Part shown: positions 55,880-64,000 of the stretch, in pieces
Layout of the letters: each line of letters starts with the position of its first letter
Numbering within the stretch: the stretch's first letter is position 1
NCBI RefSeq assembly: GCF_964656455.1
Contig: NC_135726.1
Span: forward strand, 34,005,930 to 34,069,929
DNA length: 64,000 nt
Reading direction: 5' to 3'
Source of the DNA: Halichoerus grypus
Lineage: Eukaryota; Chordata; Mammalia; Carnivora; Phocidae
The notes under the pieces: generated by a model
Told to the model about the DNA's origin: nothing
Seen by the model: the letters and a program-made list of their open reading frames with translations, nothing else
Database searches by the model: none
Translations under genes and position numbers: made by a program

Positions 55880-56770
55880 CTCGGCTCTTTGTTCTTCTTC
55901 ACATCCTATCCTCCCTAAATCTAATTGATTTCACTCCAGATCCAACTGCCTGTCCGATACCCTCCTCAACACGCTCTTTGCCACCGTTTGGTTCAGGCCG
56001 TCACTTCTTGCCTAGACAGAAGTGTGCTCCCTGGTCAGCCTTCACTCATTTTGGCCAATCTCCTCAGCCAAGCCCTACATCCCTATCACATTCAGTCTTG
56101 GACATTCTCTTTTGTGATTGTGCCTTCATATATTTTACCACAGCTTGGAAAGCCTTTCCATCTTCCTCTGGACAACTCTTACCCATAAGCCAAGGCCCGG
56201 TTCCGACTTTATCCCTCAGTGAATCCTTTCTTGGCCTCACCAGTCTGAGAAGTATTGTTCATTACATAATTTGGATACCTTGGCCCACCAAGCCCATCTC
56301 TGTCTGTACCTCATCGACTTCATCATTGTCTGTACCATATTCCTGTGCCTTGTGCCCCATCGGTCCCTTTCCTGTTCCCCCAAGGGAAAAAACCCACAGT
56401 AGAGACTGGTTTTCAGTTCCTGCAACAGGGCAGCCTTCTTACCGTGCAAGGCTTTCCTCTGAAATGCTTTTCCTTTTACTCAAGTCTTCCACTTACCCCA
56501 CAACCTGGTTAATTTCTTCTAAAACTTTGGTTCTTACTCAGTCACCTATCCTATATTATCTATCTGGCCAGTTAAATACCTTCTTGGCATCAGGCACCTT
56601 TTTCTTTCTTTTGTAACATTTTTCACAGTGGTAGTTATATATTTGTGAGGTTGATTAATGTTTGTGTACCCCATTGGATACTCTGAACACAGGACTAGTG
56701 TCTCTGTATTCTTAGAACCTAGCACTGTGCCTGGCATTGGTGAAATGAATGAAGAATAAATAAGTGAATG
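55880..56770 (+). mobile_element. L2-like LINE, plus orientation
   Basis: 'gtttggttcaggccgtcacttcttgcctagac', 'agcttggaaagcctttccatcttcctctgg', 'ccttcttggcatcaggcacc' and an L2 3' tail at 56670-56760 ('ggatactctgaacacaggactagtg ... cctagcactgtgcctggc'). It contains a 247-codon open frame (55873-56616) that I regard as chance plus residual LINE frame. Confidence 0.55.
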
Positions 56771-56774
56771 TCTC

Positions 56775-57560
56775 CCTGACTAGGTAAGCTCCATGCGTGT
56801 CCAAGCACGGTGTATGACAGAACATATTAGAATTGCTATGTAGGTATTTATTGTCGAAGGAGTGAATGATATAACACCAATAATAACTGTACATAACAAA
56901 CCGAAGTTCATCTGACTTGGGCTTTGGGGACCAGCATATTAGTAGTGTATTGGTAGTACAGCTTGCAGCTAAGAACAAGTGTGGTCTTTTACTTTCCCAA
57001 CCTCAAGAAACGCTGGCTCTGCTAATGGTTGCAGAGAAAGACAGCAGGCACAATAAGCAAAATATTAGGCTGAGAAGTAGAGGTATCAACACACAACACT
57101 CTACACATTTGTTGAGAAGCCAGAAATTAGCAGCTTGCATCAGTATCTAAAATAACTTTGTCTTTGGCTTTGGAGCTCAAACTTTGTGTTCTCAGTAGAG
57201 TGCTTACATTAAAAACTTACCAGCCAAAAAGCTTTCCTATTGGTGAGGAGTTTGGAGATAATGGAAGGACTACTCCCTGGATGGTTTCTAGTATCTCATG
57301 TAAAAAGTACCTTTTAAGTTTTCACATAGAATAGTATTTTTATGGAGGCTCTTACATGGAAATCCAGTTTGTAAATGTTCTCAGACACTGGCATTTGCTC
57401 AGATATATACGTTGTACCCATCAAAGAACTGTGAATGGTATTTTCCTTTTATTTTTTATTTAAAAAGAAACGCAGAGTCCCACGAGTGAGACTTCCAGAT
57501 GAGTGAGGACACAGGGGGGAAAGGCGTGCTTTCCATACTACCCATTTGTCAGCTAAAATA
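56775..57560. other. Stretch upstream of the CpG island, no recognised repeat
   Basis: About 790 bp, AT-rich and CpG-poor, with an abrupt change to high GC at about 57570. A GGTAAGT-like splice donor on the minus strand (57216-57222) is noted but unsupported. Confidence 0.4.
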
Positions 57561-58089
57561 AGCCTTTGAAACTCGTCCCGCTTTCGCTGAAGCGCGGCTC
57601 AAACCTAAGGGAGGGGCTTGGACTTCTCATTTACGGGTGGGGTCCCGGTCGGTGGCCATCGCAGCCGGTTTCTTTCCCTTTGGGAAAGAGTGGAGTTGGG
57701 AAGGGCCGGTGGAGGCGCTGTGTGAAACCAGCAAACCAGACCCGACGGGCCGTAAATAGGAGGCGAGGGCGCAGGACGACCAGTTGGGCGGCGAACAAAG
57801 CCCCGCGGGGGGCGCGCGACCAGAGTTCCGTGACGCGGCTGGCAAGCGCCAGCTTCTCCCCGGCAGGGACGGTTGCAGGCAAGAACGTGACGTGCCCGCG
57901 TTTGTTGGGCGCGAGCTGTTAGTCACAGCAACGGTAACCGAAGAGCCGAAGCGCCAACCGCCACCCTCGAAGACCCTCACCGCGATGCCCGCGCGGGTCG
58001 CCGCCGGCCGGGCGAGCGCCTCTGCGCTTGCGCGCCCGCGGGAAGCCCCGCCCCCTCCGGGCGGCCGGCGCGCGGGGCCGCGCCTCCTC

Positions 58090-58119
58090 ATGGCGGCCGC
58101 CGCAGTGTGTGGTATTTAG
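58090..58119 (+). other. Short upstream open reading frame (9 codons)
   Basis: ATG in a strong context (G at +4) encoding MAAAVCGIX-type short peptide that ends at TAG 58117-58119. If transcription starts upstream of 58090 this would be a uORF; if it starts at the YY1-like site the ATG may lie at or just inside the transcript start. Confidence 0.35.
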
Positions 58120-58361
58120 CGGGGGCGCGCGGCGGGCTCGAGGACGCGCGAAACGGCGGCGGCGGCGGCGGCGGCCAGGGGGGAGCCGGGGCGGCCGTTG
58201 CGGGGCGCGCTCTCGATTGGTGGCGGCGGCGGCCCAGGGTGTCCCGTCGGTGCCGGCACAGGGAAGAGGCGGTGGCGCTGCCCGCGGTGGCGGGGGTTGG
58301 CGGCGGCGACGGAGCGCGTTTGAGCCAGGACCGGGGTCCGAGGCGCGCTCTCCGCCTACAG
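58100..58361 (+). other. Putative noncoding first exon (5' UTR) with consensus splice donor
   Basis: The right boundary is strong: CTACAG|GTAAGTGGGG, where the donor matches the human/mammalian consensus at every position from -3 to +6 and the intron begins at 58362. The left boundary (transcription start) is a guess from the YY1-like motif and CpG peak. No initiation codon in this segment opens a frame that looks conserved: the ATG at 58090, in a good context, stops after nine codons at TAG 58117-58119. The exon is probably untranslated, with the coding start in a later exon outside the window. A (CGG)7 tract lies within it. No acceptor site needs to exist for a first exon. The gene identity is not recognised; housekeeping-type genes with GC-rich leader exons are the general class. 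Inference rests on one donor and the island, so expression data would be decisive. Confidence 0.6.
58154..58174. repeat. (CGG)7 trinucleotide tract in the putative 5' UTR
   Basis: Seven uninterrupted CGG units starting at 58154, within the proposed first exon. This is a common normal length for such tracts. Confidence 0.95.
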
Positions 58362-58985
58362 GTAAGTGGGGCCCGGCCTGGAGGGAGGAGCCGGCCGCGA
58401 GGGGCTCTCCGGGAGGAGGACGCCCAGGCCCGGTAATGGCGGCGGGCGGGAAGGGCGGTGGGGCCGGGGTGCGCCGCCCGGGCCGGGGCGCGGGCAGCCC
58501 CCGGCGCCGGGCGCCTTTGTCTCGGCCGGAGCCCGGCCGCCCGGCCGAGCGCCGCCCCCCGCCCCTCCCCTCCCCTCTTCGGCCCTGCCCGCTGCCGCGA
58601 GCCGGCTCGCCCCCGCCCCCGGCGCCCCGGGCCCGGCAGGCCCGCGGCGGGGGTCGGCCCTGCGCGCCCGGGCGAGGGCGGGGAAGGGCCTCCCGGCCGC
58701 CCGGCCCGGCCCCCGCGCGCCCGGGAGGCGGGCCCGGCCGAGGGAGGTGTCGGGCGCTCCCGGCGCCCGGGTGCCGGCCTTTGTTGTGAAGGGTCCCGGG
58801 GTGTGCGGCCAACATGGCGGAGGTCAGCTGAGTGCGGGCAGTGGCCGGCCCTTCGCTCCGGCCCCTCCCCGCGCCGCCCGGGGCCCAGGGGCCGGCCGGG
58901 GCGACTTGGCCGTCCTTGGCCTCCTCTGCCTGCCCGCGACCCCGGGAGCGGCTGTCCCCGATGGCGCTGCGTTCATGCTCCCGCT

Positions 58986-59440
58986 CCCGGCCTGAGCCTT
59001 CATTGTGCGGTGGGAAGAATACAGCCTCCTCCCTTGTTTATGTCGTTAGAGAGAAGATTGCGTGAACGGCTTGCCAGGGAAGCCCCAGCTTTTTATTGTA
59101 AACCTTGGTTTTCCTAGGCTTCATTTGTCGGGTAGTTTGGGGGCCTTTCTCCAGTCTCTGAGATTATAACTTAGGAATGTGAGTAACCTGGGCCACAGCG
59201 TTGCGTAGGTTTTTCTTTCCCCATTCCTGGAAAGATTCAGAATTTGTTTGCTCTGACATCCAGAGAAGTCCCAGTTTGTGTGTTCGGAAAATCACATTGT
59301 ATAGCTGATTTGTCAAAGTCACAGAAGCCGTGAGCCTGGATATAGGGCAGCGATCGGACTGCCTGTTCCTAGCAGTTGAATATTTACCATTTCCAGATAA
59401 GCGGCATGTCAAGGGTAAATTGTTAACTCTTTTCAGCAGT
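58986..59440 (+). other. Start of putative intron 1
   Basis: GC falls back to genome average by about 59050. No recognised repeat or exon. Confidence 0.4.
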
Positions 59441-59444
59441 TGAA

Positions 59445-59670
59445 CGTTGGGAGCATGGACTCTGAAGTCCGTCCTGCCCCACCGGTTTGTGACCTTGGGC
59501 AAGATGCTTAACCTCTCTGTGCTTCATTTTCCTTATCTGCAAAATGGGTGTAATGACAGTACCTACCTCCTAGGATTGGTGGGAGAACTGATGAGATGAT
59601 AATAGGTGAAGGGCTTGGAGCAGTGGCAGGCCCATGGTAAGTACTTAATAAATGTTTGCTGCTAGGGCTG
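59445..59670 (-). repeat. MIR SINE, minus orientation
   Basis: 'tgaccttgggcaagatgcttaacctctctgtgcttc', 'ccttatctgcaaaatgggtgtaatgacagtacctacctcctaggattg', 'gcagtggcaggcccatggtaagtacttaataaatg'. Well preserved, in reversed MIR order. Confidence 0.9.
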
Positions 59671-60585
59671 TTATTTAGTAAGTAATCTTAGGAGTTTATC
59701 TTGGCATGATGAATATGTTGGCAGTGCACAGACCAGAATATGTGAAATCACATTGTACATCGTTAGTGCTTGGGTTTTTTTTTTTTTTTTTTTAACTGCA
59801 TTTTGTTAGTTGTACAGAATGAAAATAAGAGATTTAGATGATAAATGGACAGGCACTCTTGAGATAATGGCATTTGGAAATTTATATAGTAAGGGATTTG
59901 GATAGGTCTTGTGGGGTCTGGAATTTAAAAAATCAAAGTGATTAAATGAAGTTTCCTTTTAGCACTTTTACATTTATGGATCAGTTAGCTTCCAAGGACT
60001 TGGCGTTAACTAACCTGGAAAAGTGGAACCGTGAATCCCTTTGAGTGTTAGGTGTCTCTGGTGTTACCACCTCTTTTAGACATAAGGGCAGAGCAAAGTG
60101 TAGTGTTGTGATAAATGGTCTGATAATTTTATCAGGGAGTTATTGGCTCAAATTGTGGAGGAGAGGGTATTGATTAGCTTTTAGGAGAACTTTGTGACAA
60201 GTAGATTTTTGAGACTTAGAGTGCATTATACAAATTGTGTAATTTTTCATTCTTGAAATTACAGAAACTTGTGCTCTGAAATGGTTAGTTGCAACTCTAA
60301 AGTTTGCTTAGCCAAAATCTTTTCTTTAGATATAGAATTGGTGCAAATGCTCCCTGTTGGCATCTTTCCAGCATAATTCAGTAACATTTATTAATATTTT
60401 AAACAAGTACAGTATAATTAATAGATATGGAACTTTTCATGGTAAGTATTCCACAAACTACAAATTCAGAAATTTAATTCGCTATAGTTTAATATCTGTT
60501 CCCTCTGAGCTTTGGGAAGTTCTTATAAAATTGATGTAGAGCAGTATTCTTTAATATCTAATTGAAGGAATGTTATAATTAGGCT
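59671..60585. other. AT-rich putative intronic stretch
   Basis: A T20-class run lies at 59776-59795. No recognised repeat family or exon otherwise. Confidence 0.4.
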
Positions 60586-60600
60586 AAAACTAATTGGAGT

Positions 60601-60818
60601 GGGGCACCTGGGTGGCTCAGTCGTTAAGCGTCTGCCTTTGGCTCAGGTCATGATCCCGGGGTCCTGGGATAGAGCAAGCCCCTTGTCAAGCCCCTCATTG
60701 GGCTCCCTGCTCGGCGGGGAGCCTGCTTCTCCCTCTCCCACTCCCCCTACTTGTGTTCCCTCTCTCACTGTGTCTCTCTCTGTCAAATAAATAAAATCTT
60801 TAAAAAATAAAATAAAAT
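60601..60818 (+). mobile_element. Carnivore SINE, young, with internal small duplication
   Basis: GGGGCACCTGGGTGGCTCAGTCGTTAAGCG-type head, standard body and AAATAAATAAAATCTTT tail. The usual 'gagccccgcatcgggc' is replaced by two tandem forms of AAGCCCCTNNTC (about 60675-60700). Perfect 15-bp duplication AAAACTAATTGGAGT at 60586-60600 and 60819-60833. Confidence 0.97.
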
Positions 60819-60833
60819 AAAACTAATTGGAGT

Positions 60834-61475
60834 TATAAAGAAAATACCTAGCTATGACAGCAATGACATAATGTGAAGACTGGGACTTTATTTTTAGTAT
60901 ATACGGTGTTCTGAAAACAAGTTTTATGTAATGAGAGCAACAGTAAGTTTAGTAACACTGCAAAGTGACCCCTTAAATTGTGTTTTAAAGCTGTTGATTT
61001 ATTCAGTTTCCAAAGATTGTAGGTTTTTCTTTATATGTTTAAAGAGATGTTACAGACTTTTGGCTGTAATTATGGAATTTCCATACACTGTAAATGTTTA
61101 AGTTCTGAATATTTTTCGTATACACCCTCCCTACAAACAAAACCAATATATGAAAACCTCAGACTTCCCATCCCTCTCTGCCTCCCTTCTTCCCCCAAGA
61201 AACAACTGGGGATGAATTTTCCTCTTTTATAATAGTAAGATCCTTAATCATTTCTTTTAAATAGTGGTTTTTCTAAAGCATTCTAAATTATTTGGTTTTC
61301 CGTGGCTATAATTATTAGATCATCTGATGCATAAGGGCAAGAATTGTGTTTTGTATTCCTATATCCTCAGTGCCTAACACTCAATACATACTTGTTTCCT
61401 GACCTACTGCTATCTATAATCCTGATAACACTCTAGACACATGTATTGTCTTGCCTGCAGGTAATTTTTTTAAAA
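60834..61475. other. AT-rich putative intronic stretch
   Basis: About 640 bp. 61330-61395 resembles an L2 tail ('aagggcaagaattgtgttttgtattcctatatcctcagtgcc'). Nothing else. Confidence 0.4.
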
Positions 61476-61477
61476 TG

Positions 61478-62680
61478 AATTTATTTTTTAGAGCAGTTTT
61501 AGATTCAGTAGGAAAATTGAATAGAAGGTAGAGATTTCCCATATTCACCCTGCCCCCAGTCATGCATAGCTCCCCCATTGTCAGTAGTTCTCCACCAGAG
61601 TAGTACATTTGTTACAGTTTGATGTACCTGCATTGACACATCATTATCACCCAAAGTCCATAGTTTACATAATGGTTCAGTCTTGGTGTTCTGCATTAGG
61701 AATTCTGACAAATGCATGATGAATGCTATATGTCCACCATTATAGTGTACAGAAGAACAGCTTCATTGCCCTGAAAGTCCTCTGTGCTGCACCTATTCAT
61801 TCCTCCTTCCCCCAAACGTCTGGCAAGCTCTGATCTTTTTACTGTGTCCATCGTTTTGCCAGTTCCAGAATGTCATATAATTGGAATCATATAGCATGTA
61901 GTCTTTTCAGATTGGCTTCTTTCACTTAGTAACATTCATTGAAGGTTCTTCCGTGTCTTTTCATGGCTTGGTAGCTCAGTTCTTTTTAGCGCTAAATAGT
62001 ATTCACTGTCTGGTTGTACCAGTTTATTTATCCATTCACCTACCAGAGGACAGCATCTTGGTTGCTTCCAAATTTTGGCAATTATGAATGAAGCTGCTGT
62101 AAATACCTGTGTGTAGGTTTTTGTGTGGACATGTTTTCGAATCCTCTGGGTAAATACTGAGCAGCATGATTGCTAGATCTTATGGTAAGGGTGTGTTTGG
62201 TTTTGTAAGAAACTGCCAAACTGCCTTTTATAGTGACTGTACCGTTTTGCATTTCCACCAGCAATGAATGAGCGTTCCTGTTGCTCCACATGCCCACCAG
62301 CATTTGGTGGGGTCAGTGTTCTAGATTTTGGCCATTCCGATAGATAATGTAGTGGTATCTTCTTGTTTTAATTTGCGTTTCCCTGATGACAGATGATGTG
62401 GAGCACCTTTTCATATGCCCCTTTGCCATCTGTGTATCTTCGGCTAGGTGTCTGTTAAAGTTTAAGTTGGGTTGTTAGTTTTATTGTTGAGTTTCAAGAG
62501 TTCTTTGTATATTTTGGATAGTAGTCCTTTATCAGATAAGCCTTTTGCAAATATTTTCTCCCAGTCTGTGGTTTGTCTTCTCATTCTCATGACAGTGTCT
62601 TTCCCTTCAGGTCATTTGCCACTTTTCTGTATCAAGGTATTTAAGATTTACATGTCGAAAACTAAAACTTTTATTATTTC
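61478..62680 (-). mobile_element. Old L1 (L1M class), minus orientation
   Basis: Reversed 3' UTR ('gagcagttttagattcagtag', 'tttgatgtacctgcattgacac') leading into reversed ORF2: 'aatgaagctgctgtaaatacc', 'ttgcatttccaccagcaatgaatgagcg', 'tagtagtcctttatcagataagcc' and 'ttgcaaatattttctcccagtctgtgg'. About 1.2 kb; no frame intact. Confidence 0.92.
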
Positions 62681-62689
62681 CAACTGTCC

Positions 62690-63000
62690 AAGGCTCTTAC
62701 CCCTATTTTCAGTTGATCACTGGGTCCTGATTTTGCTGCCATCTGGTTGTCTCAAGTTTTGTATTGCTTCTCTCTCACTCATTTTCACATTTACATTCAA
62801 GTCTTCTGCCTTCTAAGTAGTCTGTCTGCTTTTGGTCTCTGCCTCCGTCCTTCAGTTGTTCCTATTGTAGTTGAAGGGAGCTTTCTAATGTAGGCAACTT
62901 ACAAGAACTTCAGTATAAACTACAGAGTTCCTTGATATGGATAGTAAGTACACAGCCATTTTCAGTTATGTACCTGTAAGTGCCTATATACACCTATTTT
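62690..63000. other. Unannotated putative intronic stretch
   Basis: No recognised features. Confidence 0.35.
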
Positions 63001-63004
63001 CTCT

Positions 63005-63295
63005 CTTCCAGCTAAGCTCTATAATCTCAGTCTGGACATCATTTAGCTGAGACACTGTTTCTGGACTTCCCATCTCGAATTGGGTGTCATCTCTCTGTGT
63101 TCCCATAGCACGCTTGACCCCACTCTAACAGGTATCCCCCTGAACTGTAATTTTTCTGTACTGCTTTGCCTCCGCAGTCTCTGTGACTGCAATCTTTGTG
63201 AGGACTTTGTCTTAATCACCCTGTTGGTCTAGAGTTTAGCATTGTTTCGGGCACATAGTTGGTGCTCAGTAAATATTTACTGAATGACTGACAAA
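63005..63295 (+). mobile_element. L2 LINE 3' end
   Basis: 'cccatagcacgcttgacccc', 'ctctgtgactgcaatctttgtgaggactttgtctt' and 'ttcgggcacatagttggtgctcagtaaatatttactgaatgactga' (63247-63292), an L2 tail in good order. Confidence 0.75.
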
Positions 63296-63790
63296 CTGTC
63301 ACCCTGTCCTTAAAATGTGCTTCTCTAGCCTTATCCGCCAACATTTCCTCTTGTCCTACCTAGTCAAGCTGCATTTTTTGTTTCTTGAATACTCTCTGTA
63401 CTTTAAATCTGCCTTTGCTCATGATTGTACTTAAATCTCTCAAATATCTACTAGTGCTACTTTGGGCAGATTATTTAAACTCCAAGCCTTAGTTTTCATT
63501 AACTTGTGAGGAGCTGTTAAGCGTTTTGCTGCAGCCTGCCCCATTCCCCATATTTTAATGCCAGAGTAGCAGTATAGTTGAGGGGTGAAGGGGACAGGGC
63601 TCTGAAGAATCAGACCTGGAGATGTCTCTTGGCTCTGTCACTTACTATTGTGTTTGTGGCCTTAAGCTCCAGGAGAGCAGGGACACGGCCTACTTTTGTA
63701 TCTTAAAAGCACAGTTGACTATCCGTAGAAAGTGCTTAGATAATTTAAAAAATGAGTTGAGTAAGTTACTTAATTTTTCTAAATATTATC
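63296..63790. other. Unannotated putative intronic stretch
   Basis: 63600-63690 ('cagacctggagatgtctcttggctctgtcacttactattgtg') hints at a reversed MIR fragment, interrupted; otherwise nothing. Confidence 0.35.
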
Positions 63791-63797
63791 ATTTACA

Positions 63798-64000
63798 GGG
63801 GCGCCTGGGTGGCTCAGTCGTTAAGCGTCTGCCTTCGGCTCGGGTCATGATCCCAGGGTCCTGGTATCGAGCCCCTCATCGGGCTCCCTGCTCGGCAGGA
63901 AACCTGCTTCTCCCTCTCCCACTCCCCCTGCTTGTGTTCCCTCTCTCGCTATGTATCTATCTGTCAAATAAATAAATAAAATCTTTAAAAAAAAAAAAAA
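63798..64000 (+). mobile_element. Carnivore SINE, near-consensus, at the right edge
   Basis: GGGGCGCCTGGGTGGCTCAG head, 'ctgccttcggctcgggtcatgatcccaggg', 'cccctgcttgtgttccctctctcgc' and AAATAAATAAATAAAATCTTT with a poly-A tail reaching the window end. The right target duplication lies outside the window. Confidence 0.95.

Larger units (their letters stand above)
57570..58985 (+). promoter_or_regulatory. CpG-island promoter of an unidentified plus-strand gene
   Basis: About 1.4 kb of very high GC with dense CpG, in sharp contrast to the flanks, is the usual mark of a broadly expressed mammalian promoter. Motifs seen: CRE half-site TGACGTG (57888-57894), NRF1-like TGCGCTTGCGC (58022-58032), GC boxes near 58045-58060 and 58555-58570, a YY1-like CATGGCGGCC (58089-58098), an inverted CCAAT box (ATTGG, 58216-58220), and a second YY1-like AACATGGCGGAG (58811-58822). 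There is no TATA box where one would be needed. Direction is taken from the consensus splice donor at 58362. A bidirectional arrangement cannot be excluded because the island extends about 500 bp upstream of the likely start. Confidence 0.88.

Noticed and set aside
55873..56616. 247-codon open frame as a possible gene
   Set aside because: It lies in an L2-like LINE, has no recognisable domain or consistent conservation signal, and pyrimidine-rich old LINE sequence often stays open by chance.
58028..58789. 253-codon plus frame and a 298-codon minus frame (57919-58815) in the CpG island
   Set aside because: High GC lacks stop codons, so long frames are expected by chance on both strands. Composition is Arg/Gly/Pro/Ala-rich without a domain, and the plus frame runs straight through the consensus splice donor at 58362.

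Overview
This window is nuclear DNA from a carnivoran mammal of the dog-like (caniform, probably arctoid: bear, panda, seal or mustelid) lineage. The diagnostic signal is 26 copies of tRNA-derived carnivore SINEs. The plus-strand form opens with GGGGCGCCTGGGTGGCTCAG and ends in a CT-rich tract plus AAATAAAATCTTT(A)n; the minus-strand form opens with AAAGATTTTATTTATT and ends in CTGAGCCACCCAGGCGCC. MIR, L2, L1M, MaLR-type LTR and hAT-type remnants shared by all placental mammals form the older layer. The species cannot be fixed by reading alone, and no bacterial or viral gene set is present.

Layout. 1-597 is the 5' end of a truncated minus-strand L1 that runs off the left edge. 598-8114 is intergenic sequence with a CT microsatellite, MIR/L2 relics, a SINE, an old L1 with an AT-rich palindrome (about 4517-5625) and minus-strand L1 fragments. 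8115-15135 is a complete L1 with a 15-bp target-site duplication, a long 5' region interrupted by a SINE, ORF1 (one internal stop), ORF2 (stops and frame changes) and a 3' UTR. 15136-57560 is repeat-dense noncoding DNA: nested old L1s (27.6-31.3 kb), an L2 split by a hAT element (31.3-32.3 kb), a locally rearranged stretch with two ~97% identical short duplications and a 20-bp perfect hairpin (46.2-48.5 kb), and three SINEs inserted one after another at the same target word (53.5-54.1 kb).

The only support for a host gene is at the right: a large CpG island (about 57570-58985) with an inverted CCAAT box, NRF1-, CRE- and YY1-like motifs, a (CGG)7 tract and a perfect consensus splice donor (CAG|GTAAGT) after position 58361. 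I read this as the promoter and noncoding first exon of a plus-strand gene whose coding exons lie beyond the window; the 59-64 kb segment would be its first intron. I cannot name the gene.

I found no convincing protein-coding host exon, tRNA, rRNA or CRISPR array. The most unusual items are rearrangement footprints (template-switch hairpin, palindrome, serial SINE insertion) and the organisation of the L1 5' region. I see no evidence of a new multi-gene system here.
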